Source: Opitutales bacterium (lineage in GTDB: Bacteria; Verrucomicrobiota; Verrucomicrobiia; Opitutales; UBA2995). From it: a DNA stretch of 64,000 nucleotides. The stretch covers positions 1 to 64,000 of the forward strand of contig JAJDZZ010000047.1 of assembly GCA_022824405.1 (NCBI GenBank), given 5' to 3'. The notes beneath the pieces were generated by a model that was given only the letters and a program-made list of their open reading frames with translations, did not search any database and was not told the origin of the DNA. Numbering within the stretch: the stretch's first letter is position 1; the number at the start of each line of letters is the position of its first letter. Made by a program: the position numbers and the translations under genes. Below are positions 1 through 7,135 of this stretch, in pieces.

Positions 1-312
1 TCCAGTGCTTCTTCCGAGCGTCTCCAGTAGCCACCCGCGGGTTAGCACAATCACCCACGAGTTGCTTCTAATGCTTCCGAACGCTGCCATGCTTAACAAG
101 TTTTATCAGATTCGGATTGAACGCATACCATCACAAAAAACCCAAAAAAAGCGGCGAAGCCGCCTTAGCGGAGCAGGGACATGTTTGCCTACAGAAACAG
201 GTTCCTGGATGCTGGAAGCTCGAAAGTGGCTTCTTTATTCAGCCTTCAGCCTTTTTAATCTCTGTGGTTAATCTTTTTCCTATCTCTGCGTTCTTGGCGT
301 GCTTTGCGAGAG
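1..312. other. Intergenic repeat mosaic at left edge
   Basis: No convincing gene is seen. The stretch is built from modules found elsewhere in the window. Bases 175-248 match 39818-39888 in inverted orientation. Bases 279-313 (a 'ctctgcgttcttggcg' type phrase) resemble 3830-3893. The two short frames that cross it have no recognisable protein features and follow the repeats, so they are not called. Confidence 0.75.
175..248 (+). repeat. ~72 bp intergenic repeat, copy 1
   Basis: Starts near 'cagggacatgtttgcctaca' and ends near 'ttctttattcagcct'. By eye it differs from the reverse complement of 39818-39888 by about five substitutions and one inserted base. It lies just downstream of uvrB. It has no coding potential; its mobility and function are unknown. 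Confidence 0.8.
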
Positions 313-2424
313 TCAATACTTGAAACGCTTTTTGAAGCCCCTGCCCTTCCTTTTCCCGCCCACAGCCGCTTTACCGGAACGCAGGTGGGCTATCTGATCC
401 CTTAGGAGGGCTGCTCTTTCGAACTCGAGCTTCTCGGCCGCCTCCAACATCTCCCGGTTCATTTCCGCAATGACCTGTTTCACTTCGTCGGCGCCCACCG
501 CTTCGGCTACCAACTCGGAGTCAGGTTTTCTGGGTGTGGTGTAAAGACTGGATTGGATCCCCCGTTTCACACTCTTGGGGATGATGCCGTGTTTCTCGTT
601 GTAGGCTTGCTGCTTGTTGCGGCGGTATTCCGTGATCTCCAGGGTGGCCTTAAGCGATTCATTGATGGCGTCGGCGTAGAGGATGACCCTTCCTCTTTGG
701 TGGCGCGCGGCTCGACCAGCTGTCTGAACCAGGCTGGTGAAGTTTCGCAAAAATCCTTCCTTGTCCGCATCCAGAATCGCCACCAGAGCGACCTCCGGGA
801 GATCAAGTCCTTCCCGCAGCAGATTTACCCCTACCAGGGCATCGAAGTCCCCACTGCGAAGCCGTCTCAGGATTTCCACCCGCTCGATGGCATCGATATC
901 CGAGTGCAGATATTCGACGCGGATCTTGGCATTGCGTAAAAACGCCGTCAGGTCTTCGGACATGCGTTTGGTCAACGTCGTCACCAGGACGCGCTCCTCC
1001 TCGTCCACCGCCTTTTGAATTTCCCCGATCAGGTCCTCCACCTGCCCCCGGATGGGCCGCACCTCCATTTCGGGATCCAACAACCCGGTCGGACGTATGA
1101 TCTGCTCTGCCACCACAGTCGAATTCTCCAACTCGAAAGGTCGGGGCGTTGCCGATACGAAAAGAACCTGACGGGCCAATCGGAGAAACTCCGCCCTGCT
1201 CATGGGCCGGTTGTCCAAGGCGGAGGGAAGCCGAAATCCGTGCTGGACCAGCGTCATCTTGCGGGAACGGTCTCCCTCATACATTCCTCCGATCTGCGGC
1301 AGGGACACATGGCTTTCATCCAATATGATCAAAAAATCATCGGGAAAGAAATCGATCAGGCAAAAGGGACGTTCACCTGCCTTACGGCCGCTGAACCAAC
1401 GGGAGTAATTTTCAATGCCGCTGCAAAACCCCAGTTCCTGCAACTGTTCCAAATCATAATCGGTGCGCATGCGGATGCGCTGTGCTTCCAGAAGAAGCCC
1501 CCGCGATTCGAAATAAGCAACCCGCTCTTCCAACTCGCGCCGTATGCCGTCGATCGATCCCTCCAATTTGTCGGTGGTTGTAAGGTACTGATTGGCCGGA
1601 TATAGGTCGAAATGGGTGAGGCTTCCTTGTGTATTACCGGTCAGGGGATCCAGCTCCCTAACCGAATCGACCTCATCTCCCCAGAACTCTATCCGGATGG
1701 CCGATTCCATGTAAGCGGGAAAGATATCCACCACGTCGCCTCGAACACGGAAGTTTCCCCGCGTCAGGCTCATGTCGTTGCGATTGTACTGATTGTCCAC
1801 CAGTCGGTGCAGCAAGGGATCGCGGCCCATCTCCTCCCCTACCCGGATGGGAATCATGAGGTCCTTGAAATCCTCCGGAGAACCCAATCCATAAATGCAG
1901 GAAACGCTGGCTACCACCAGCACGTCCCGCCTACTGATCAATGAACTCGTCGCAGCTATGCGCAACCGCTCTATTTCATCGTTTATGGAGGAGTCCTTTT
2001 CAATATAGGTATCGGTAGCCGGCACATATGCCTCGGGCTGATAGTAATCGTAGTAGCTGACAAAGTACTCCACCGCATTGTCTGGAAAAAACCCTTTGAA
2101 CTCGGAATACAACTGGGCCGCGAGGGTTTTGTTATGGGAAATCACCAGAGTCGGCCGCTGCAGTTGCTCAACGATATTGGCCATGGTAAAGGTCTTCCCC
2201 GACCCCGTCACCCCGAGTAGAGTCTGGTATCGGTTGCCATCCCGAATCGATCGAACAAGCGATTCGATCGCTTCCGGCTGGTCACCGCGCGGCTTATAAT
2301 CCGCCGCCAATTTGAATGATTCGCTCAACCCATTTACGGGTATACCATTATGGTTCTTTTGGAAATCTAAAAGAAAAGGCACAAAGGCATTATGGCGCCG
2401 ATAGGCGCATATGGTAGGAGTCAA
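313..2424 (-). CDS. uvrB: Excinuclease ABC subunit B (UvrB)
   Basis: UvrB is the DNA-damage-verifying helicase-like subunit of nucleotide excision repair, acting with UvrA and UvrC. The 703-residue translation shows Walker A GVTGSGKT at 71-78, the UvrB beta-hairpin region ([20 protein letters not shown]), the [20 protein letters not shown] block, the C-terminal helicase part ([20 protein letters not shown]) and a C-terminal UVR domain ([18 protein letters not shown]) that binds UvrC. The length is slightly above the usual ~670. UvrB homology begins near residue 34, so the first ~30 residues may not be translated; a TTG at 2328 is a possible downstream start but has no clear ribosome-binding site. 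It ends with a Lys/Arg-rich tail. The gene stands alone, with repeat-rich DNA on both sides. Confidence 0.97.
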   Translation of the reverse strand: MTPTICAYRRHNAFVPFLLDFQKNHNGIPVNGLSESFKLAADYKPRGDQPEAIESLVRSIRDGNRYQTLLGVTGSGKTFTMANIVEQLQRPTLVISHNKTLAAQLYSEFKGFFPDNAVEYFVSYYDYYQPEAYVPATDTYIEKDSSINDEIERLRIAATSSLISRRDVLVVASVSCIYGLGSPEDFKDLMIPIRVGEEMGRDPLLHRLVDNQYNRNDMSLTRGNFRVRGDVVDIFPAYMESAIRIEFWGDEVDSVRELDPLTGNTQGSLTHFDLYPANQYLTTTDKLEGSIDGIRRELEERVAYFESRGLLLEAQRIRMRTDYDLEQLQELGFCSGIENYSRWFSGRKAGERPFCLIDFFPDDFLIILDESHVSLPQIGGMYEGDRSRKMTLVQHGFRLPSALDNRPMSRAEFLRLARQVLFVSATPRPFELENSTVVAEQIIRPTGLLDPEMEVRPIRGQVEDLIGEIQKAVDEEERVLVTTLTKRMSEDLTAFLRNAKIRVEYLHSDIDAIERVEILRRLRSGDFDALVGVNLLREGLDLPEVALVAILDADKEGFLRNFTSLVQTAGRAARHQRGRVILYADAINESLKATLEITEYRRNKQQAYNEKHGIIPKSVKRGIQSSLYTTPRKPDSELVAEAVGADEVKQVIAEMNREMLEAAEKLEFERAALLRDQIAHLRSGKAAVGGKRKGRGFKKRFKY

Positions 2425-2668
2425 GGCTGGAAATCCTACTAATGCTCAACCGTAGATGACACAGATGGCCGCAGATCTGAGCCTGGAAGGCCGATCATGA
2501 CGTAATTTTCGCGTTTTTTCCCTTTATTCATCTCATCTGCGCCATCTGCGGTTAGTTTCCTTATCCGTGCTGATCCGTGATATCTGTGGTTTATCCTCTT
2601 CGTGGTCCTTTGTGTCCTTCGTGGATCCAATTAGGAATTTTGTGTTTTTTGTGCCTTTTGTGGCTATA
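2425..2668. other. Intergenic region with ATCCGTG-type repeats
   Basis: This gap holds low-complexity repeated phrases such as 'ccgtgctgatccgtgatatc' and 'cttcgtggtcctttgtgtcc' (about 2560-2660). The same wording recurs near 3788-3822, 5661-5693 and, inverted, 50807-50840. No gene is seen. It must contain the uvrB promoter, but no convincing -35/-10 pair is visible. Confidence 0.6.
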
Positions 2669-3328
2669 TCAAGGAAAGAGCCTGGAGAAATGCTCCACCC
2701 TGAACCCCAGAAAATTGTCCAGGATCATATCAGGCCCGTGAGGCTCGAGATCATCTCGCTGATGGGTGGTGGCCAAGGCGATTACTTTCATTCCTCCATT
2801 TCGAGCCGCCTGTAGGCCGACATAGGCATCCTCGAATACCGCGCAATGGCCCGTTTCGCGTTCCAGCCGGGAAGCGCAAGTCAGAAACACCTCGGGATCG
2901 GGTTTGCCTCGCGCAACATCCTCGGCGCATACGAGGGCCTGAAAGTAGCGCCGGAATCCAACCATCTCCAGAATGGTTTCCAGGTTCTGGCGCGGGGTAG
3001 ACGATCCGACCGCACAAGGGATTCCAGCCCGGTTCAAACGCTTCAGAAAATCCTCGATTCCCGGAATGCAAGTCACGCCCGTTTGGGCCACGATTTGCCG
3101 ATACAGTTCTTCCTTGCGGTCCCCCAGCCGCTCGATCTCGGCGGGATGGCTGGTCCATTGCAAAATCTCCGGAATGATAAATTGATTCTTTTGCCCGAAT
3201 CCCCGTTCGAAATGGTCTTCCGGCATCGGCTTGCCCACTTCCCGTCCCAATATTTCCCAGCTCTCCTCGTGCGCTGCGGACGAATCGATTACTACACCGT
3301 CCCAATCGAAGATCGCACCCATTTCCAT
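2669..3328 (-). CDS. HAD-superfamily hydrolase, beta-phosphoglucomutase-like
   Basis: A 219-residue haloacid-dehalogenase-superfamily phosphatase or phosphomutase. Motif I is FDWDGVVIDS, with nucleophile Asp8 and acid/base Asp10. A helical cap follows (about 18-85). Motif II is in GSSTPRQN, the motif III lysine in RGKPDPEVF, and motif IV is FEDAYVGLQAA. The layout fits the PGMB/phosphonatase-type subfamily with a C1 cap, as in beta-phosphoglucomutase or sugar-phosphate phosphatases. The substrate cannot be assigned from sequence. It starts at ATG 3328 (a second ATG follows two codons later). Same strand as uvrB but 244 bp away across repeats, so probably a separate transcript. Confidence 0.9.
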   Translation of the reverse strand: MEMGAIFDWDGVVIDSSAAHEESWEILGREVGKPMPEDHFERGFGQKNQFIIPEILQWTSHPAEIERLGDRKEELYRQIVAQTGVTCIPGIEDFLKRLNRAGIPCAVGSSTPRQNLETILEMVGFRRYFQALVCAEDVARGKPDPEVFLTCASRLERETGHCAVFEDAYVGLQAARNGGMKVIALATTHQRDDLEPHGPDMILDNFLGFRVEHFSRLFP

Positions 3329-3388
3329 AAGCGGGACGATTATTCACCCTCGTCCGAGGTCAACGGCAAAATGGCGCTAATTGCCGAA

Positions 3389-3444
3389 GGCACAAAGGCA
3401 CAAAGGCACAAAGGCACAAAGGCACAAAGGCACAAAGGCACAAA
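3389..3444 (+). repeat. Tandem array of 8-bp unit ggcacaaa (7 copies)
   Basis: Seven perfect head-to-tail copies of ggcacaaa, followed by ggggga. The unit length is not a multiple of three, so the array reads as a repetitive artefact (GTKAQRHK...) in the frame that crosses it. It is not a CRISPR, since there are no spacers. It is a candidate slipped-strand variable locus. Confidence 0.95.
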
Positions 3445-3526
3445 GGGGGAACCTCTGGCTACACGGATTTTCCGGATAAATCAACCAATTGGAGAGGTTC
3501 TCGGTAATGTATCGTCGGTTTCGTAG

Positions 3527-3546
3527 GGGCGACGCATGCGTCGCCC
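3527..3546. repeat. 20-bp perfect palindrome
   Basis: The sequence gggcgacgcatgcgtcgccc equals its own reverse complement. It sits in the gap between the HAD gene and the sulfatase. It could form a cruciform or hairpin, or bind a dimeric protein. There is no T-tract, so it is not an obvious terminator. Confidence 0.9.
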
Positions 3547-3552
3547 ATTGGG

Positions 3553-3589
3553 TAAGTCAACGCTTCGCCCAAACCGTGCTTCGCAATTC
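3553..3589 (+). repeat. 37-bp repeat shared with 39938-39974
   Basis: The phrase 'taagtcaacgcttcgcccaa' and following bases match the reverse complement of 39938-39974 with about six differences. It is non-coding and lies directly beside the palindrome at 3527-3546. Confidence 0.7.
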
Positions 3590-3613
3590 AAAAATTCCTA
3601 ATTGGCGCCTTTG

Positions 3614-3706
3614 GTGGAACCCCGTTGGGGTTCGATCATATACTTGACCGGTAACCCAGCGTGCGCTGCGCGACACTGGGCTATGGAGTCTAACGCCTTT
3701 GGCGTA
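3614..3706 (-). repeat. ~92 bp structured intergenic repeat, copy 1
   Basis: The reverse complement matches 50849-50940 end to end: an ACGCCnnnGGCGT hairpin, a central imperfect palindrome around 'cccagtgtcgcgcagcgc' and 'acgctggg', and a terminal 'gaaccccaacggggttc' hairpin. The middle linker differs between copies while the hairpins are conserved, which suggests selection on, or propagation of, the folded form. Confidence 0.85.
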
Positions 3707-3944
3707 AATACCAGATGCTGGTTGCTGGTTCTCGACCTTGGGGCTCTTTCCCGATGTCAATTTCTAATCGGCGCCATCGGCGCCTTTAATCCGTGTCCAT
3801 CCGTGAAATCCGTGGTTTTTTTCTTTTCCATATCTCCGCGTTCTTGGCGAGCTTTGCCAATTGCGTGACTTGTCCGCTTGGCGAGAGTCAATTCCACGAT
3901 GCTCGATGCTGGGGCATTTTTGGGTCATATAATTGGCCCTCGAA

Positions 3945-5405
3945 TTAAAAATCCTTAAAGGGTCCGCGCGGCTCGGCCTCGATCATGGTTTCCCGGTACC
4001 AGGCATCGAATTTGCCCTTCACCATGGCCAGAACCTCGGGCTTTTTCGTGGATAGATCCTTGGTTTCCCCAATATCTTGCGACAAGTCGAACAGGCCGCC
4101 ACCCCTGATACCCATGTCGACCCACTTCCAGCTACCCACCCGGGCAGCTTTGCGATTCCTGCGTTTCCAAAACATTTCCTGGCGCAGACTCGGGCTTTCA
4201 CCGCGCAGGGTCGACCACCAGTTGTAACCATCGAGCACGACTCCCTTGGGCGGTTCCGCTCCCGTAACCGCGGACAGGCTGGGGAAAATTTCCAAACTGG
4301 ACAAAAATTCATCGTTTACTTTTCCCGCGGGGATACCGCCTGTCGGCCAACGCACCAGAGCGAACACGCGAATACCGCCATCCCAGGTATCGCCCTTTCT
4401 CCCTCGAAGAGGACCGTTATCGGCCTTACTGCTACCCCCATTATCGGCAAAAAAGATGACGATGGTATTGTCGGCCAGACCCTTTTGATCGAGCACGTCC
4501 AGAATCTTGCCGATAGACGCGTCCATACAGGTAACCGCCGCCCGGTAGTCGCGGTGACGTTTTTCCCTAGAGGGTACCAGGGTTCTCTCTCCGTAGCGCG
4601 CCCCCATGACATATTCTTCTTCCACCGGCGGATAGAGTTCTTGGAATTCCGGCGGCGCCTGAACCGAACCGCGAATTTTGGGACTAAGCGCGGAAGATCC
4701 ATGGGGGGCGTTAAACGGCACATACAAAAAGAACGGTTCTTTTTCAGCATACGTTTCCAGGAATCGCAATGCTTCCCGCTCAAACAGGTAAGTCGCATAA
4801 GCGCCTCGATCTTCCTCGGTTCGTGTGTTGTTTCGATACATGCTGTGCACGCCGTAGCGTTCGTGCGTGTAGTAATCGATACCGGTATTCACCAGACCAT
4901 AAAAGTCATCGAAACCCTTGGCCAAGGGAAGAAAACGCTTGCTCATACCCAAGTCCCATTTGCCGTAGATACCGGATTTGTAGCCGATTGGCTTGAGAAT
5001 GGCCGGAAGTAATACCTCCCGCGTATCCATACCGCCGATCCGCTCCCAGGTTATGGCATATTCTTCCTCGTCATAAAGGTATCCGTAATCCGGCCCCTCG
5101 TTGCGGATCATATCGTAAATTCCGTTGCGTTGCGGATACCGTCCGGAAAGAAAAGCTCCGCGGGAGGGTGTGCAGGCCGGCCAAGCCACGTAAAAATTGG
5201 TCAGACGGGTCCCTTCGCGCGCCAACCTGTCCAGATTCGGAGTAATGATTTCGGGATTAATCGCTCCCAGATCATAATAGCCCTGATCGTCCGATACGAT
5301 CATCAGGATGTTTGGTTTCTCACCTGCCCAAAGCAAGGAATTGAACCATCCCAAGAGGCTGGCTAAGAACAAGTTGGCAATGGGATAACGGACGAATTTG
5401 CGCAT
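3945..5405 (-). CDS. Secreted arylsulfatase-type sulfatase (family S1)
   Basis: A 486-residue formylglycine-dependent sulfatase. An N-terminal signal peptide (MRKFVRYPIANLFLASLLGW... to about residue 27, WAG) directs export. The calcium-binding N-terminus is NILMIVSDDQGYYDLGA (Asp39/Asp40), and the catalytic motif is CTPSRGAFLSGRY with Cys78 as the residue to be converted to formylglycine. A second metal-binding block is FFADNGGSSKADNGPLRG. Sulfatases of this kind remove sulfate esters from polysaccharides or other sulfated compounds; the substrate is not readable here. No maturase gene (FGE or anSME) is in the window. Single gene, with repeats on both sides. Confidence 0.95.
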   Translation of the reverse strand: MRKFVRYPIANLFLASLLGWFNSLLWAGEKPNILMIVSDDQGYYDLGAINPEIITPNLDRLAREGTRLTNFYVAWPACTPSRGAFLSGRYPQRNGIYDMIRNEGPDYGYLYDEEEYAITWERIGGMDTREVLLPAILKPIGYKSGIYGKWDLGMSKRFLPLAKGFDDFYGLVNTGIDYYTHERYGVHSMYRNNTRTEEDRGAYATYLFEREALRFLETYAEKEPFFLYVPFNAPHGSSALSPKIRGSVQAPPEFQELYPPVEEEYVMGARYGERTLVPSREKRHRDYRAAVTCMDASIGKILDVLDQKGLADNTIVIFFADNGGSSKADNGPLRGRKGDTWDGGIRVFALVRWPTGGIPAGKVNDEFLSSLEIFPSLSAVTGAEPPKGVVLDGYNWWSTLRGESPSLRQEMFWKRRNRKAARVGSWKWVDMGIRGGGLFDLSQDIGETKDLSTKKPEVLAMVKGKFDAWYRETMIEAEPRGPFKDF

Positions 5406-5744
5406 GATAGGTAACCTGTTTTACCTGGCCATCCTCCTCCCTTCAACCCATCGGGTCAACGCCCCTTCCGTCGATCAAGATTACGATCACGATTAACGTT
5501 CGTGCCCGAGTGCCTTGCTTCATACCGCGATCCCATGAAACAGCCTTGATGCAATCGCGGCGTAAAGCCGCTCCTACAACTTATTATGCCTTTTCTCCCC
5601 AATTCCTAATTCCTCATTCCTAATTGGCGCGCCCTAGCGCGCCTTCTCCCCCTCCGTTATATAATCCGTGCTCATCCGTGAAATCCGTGGTTAACAGCAT
5701 TCCGCTAAATTATAAATCGCCATCCCAAGGAGAATCCACTAATC
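5406..5744. other. Intergenic repeat mosaic
   Basis: No gene. It contains 'gcaatcgcggcgtaaagccg' followed by 'ctcctac' (REP-like, about 5551-5578), a CCTAATTCCTCATTCCTAATTGGCGC block (about 5591-5650), and an ATCCGTG-type phrase (5661-5693). An AAGGAG ribosome-binding site at 5727-5732 serves the next gene. Confidence 0.6.
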
Positions 5745-6944
5745 GTGACCAGGATGTTGTTTCAAAGGACAATGATGGCTTTTTTGCCAGTATTGGCCCT
5801 GGCCTTTCCGCTGCAATGCCTCTCGGCCCAGGAAAACCCGCGGGCGCGTGACTTGGGAATTCCCTTTGAAGGCAATCCGGGCCCCTTCAATGCCATAACC
5901 GACGTGGCGGGAATCGGGGTGGGTTACGCTTCCATTATAAGGGGGAAAGGTAAGCTCGTCGTGGGGGAAGGCCCCGTCCGCACCGGTGTTACCGCCGTCT
6001 TTCCCCGAGGCAAAATGAACCACGACCCGGTTTACGCCGGATGGTTTTCCCTCAATGGCAACGGCGAAATGACGGGCATGGCCTGGCTGCAGGAATCGGG
6101 ATTTTTACACGGCCCCATCCTCATTACCAATACGCACAGCATCGGCGCCGTGCATGAAGCCGTGATAGCCTGGCAGAAGATGCGATTCCCCAAGGCGCCG
6201 TCTTGGTCGCTCCCCGTGGTCGGCGAAACCTGGGATGGTTATCTCAACGATATCAACGGATTCCACGTCAAACGGGAACACGTTTTCCAAGCCATGGACG
6301 GCGCTGCAACGGGACCCATCCAAGAAGGCAACGTGGGGGGAGGAACGGGAATGGTATGCTATGAATTCAAGGGCGGAACGGGGACTTCCTCCCGACTCGT
6401 GGCCGGACCCGATGGCACTTTCACCTTGGGTGTACTTGTTCAGGCCAACTTCGGAAGACGCCATCAGCTATTGGTGGCGGGGGTTCCGGTGGGGAAGGAA
6501 ATAACGGAAGACGCACCCTTCACCGGGGGTCGCGATCCCTATGAAGAGGAGGGATCCATCATAGCGGTGGTGGCGACGGACGCCCCGTTGCTGCCAGTTC
6601 AATTGAGGCGCTTGGCCCTGCGCGTTGCCTTGGGGATTGCCCGCACCGGCAGCGTCTCCGGGAATAGCTCCGGGGATATGTTTCTGGCATTTTCCACGGC
6701 CAATCCCGGAGCGGCGAATCCGAATAGCGGTATGGCACGAATTGAAGTCCTGTCCAACCAACACATCAGCGCGCTCTTTTCCGCCACCGTCATGGCCACT
6801 GAAGAAGCCGTTATCAATGCCCTTGTCGCAGCCGAAACAATGGTCGGCCGGGATGACCATCGCGTGGTCGCCCTACCCCATGACCGACTCCGGGAAATTC
6901 TGCGCTCCTACAATCGCTTGAAAGGGGTCAAACGTAGAAAATAG
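5745..6944 (+). CDS. Secreted P1-family peptidase (DmpA / beta-aminopeptidase type)
   Basis: A 399-residue N-terminal-nucleophile peptidase of family P1, which includes L-aminopeptidase D-Ala-esterase DmpA and beta-peptidyl aminopeptidase BapA. A signal peptide (to about residue 28, LSAQ) suggests export. Family blocks include DVAGIGVGYASI, PILITNTHSIGAVHEAV, VGGGTGMVCYEFKGGTGTSSR, EEEGSIIAVVATDAPLLP and SGNSSGDMFLAFSTAN. From family knowledge, the precursor self-cleaves before the serine of GSIIAVVATD (Gly270-Ser271 here), making that Ser the nucleophile. The GTG start at 5745 lies 12 nt after AAGGAG; an ATG three codons later is an alternative. The last residues (GVKRRK) and the TAG stop are encoded by the left arm of a repeat element (6921-7035), so the original C-terminus may have been altered. 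Confidence 0.93.
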   Translation: MTRMLFQRTMMAFLPVLALAFPLQCLSAQENPRARDLGIPFEGNPGPFNAITDVAGIGVGYASIIRGKGKLVVGEGPVRTGVTAVFPRGKMNHDPVYAGWFSLNGNGEMTGMAWLQESGFLHGPILITNTHSIGAVHEAVIAWQKMRFPKAPSWSLPVVGETWDGYLNDINGFHVKREHVFQAMDGAATGPIQEGNVGGGTGMVCYEFKGGTGTSSRLVAGPDGTFTLGVLVQANFGRRHQLLVAGVPVGKEITEDAPFTGGRDPYEEEGSIIAVVATDAPLLPVQLRRLALRVALGIARTGSVSGNSSGDMFLAFSTANPGAANPNSGMARIEVLSNQHISALFSATVMATEEAVINALVAAETMVGRDDHRVVALPHDRLREILRSYNRLKGVKRRK

Positions 6945-7035
6945 AATTTTCCCGGCCTGATTGCTTGGGTGCCGGTTACTGGGGAAATTAACCGCAAAGA
7001 TAGAGATAATTCTAATTTCTACGTTTGACCCCTTT
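6921..7035. repeat. REPIN-like inverted-arm element, copy A
   Basis: The left arm (aaaggggtcaaacgtagaaa, continuing to 'atagaatt') and right arm ('aattctaatttctacgtttg' plus 'acccctttt') are inverted repeats of about 28 bp with one mismatch, spaced by ~60 bp. Copy B at 16119-16258 shares both the arms and the core phrase ('cccggc...attgcttgggtgccgg'). The left arm overlaps the 3' end of the upstream peptidase gene. The size and twin-arm structure match the REPIN class of non-autonomous elements, which are mobilised by RAYT (Y1) transposases; no such transposase gene is in this window. Confidence 0.85.
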
Positions 7036-7135
7036 TTGAAAAAGTGGGGCCTTGGGCAATATAGTCCTTGATCTACCCTACCCTTTTTGGAATAAAACTG
7101 TTTTTACTCGTCAAGCCCGCCAAAAAGCCTGTTAC

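Larger units (their letters stand above)
3329..3944. other. Long intergenic repeat mosaic
   Basis: A 616 bp gene-free stretch holding, in order: an 8-bp tandem array (3389-3444), a 20-bp perfect palindrome (3527-3546), a 37-bp module shared with 39938-39974 in inverted orientation (3553-3589), a CCTAATTGGCGCC phrase (3594-3608), a ~93 bp structured repeat (3614-3706), a GGCGCC/ATCCGTG mosaic (3757-3822), and a 'ccgcgttcttggcgagcttt' phrase resembling 279-313. No ORF here has protein-like features. Confidence 0.75.

Noticed and set aside
1015-1605. 196-residue open frame on the plus strand inside uvrB
   Set aside because: It is antisense to a well-supported gene and has no protein-like features; GC-rich codon structure produces such shadows.
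3389-3444. Possible CRISPR array
   Set aside because: Direct 8-bp tandem copies without spacers; no cas genes in the window.
2846-3526. 226-residue plus-strand frame ending in repeats of GTKAQRHK
   Set aside because: Antisense to the HAD gene, and its C-terminal repetition is only the translated 8-bp tandem array.
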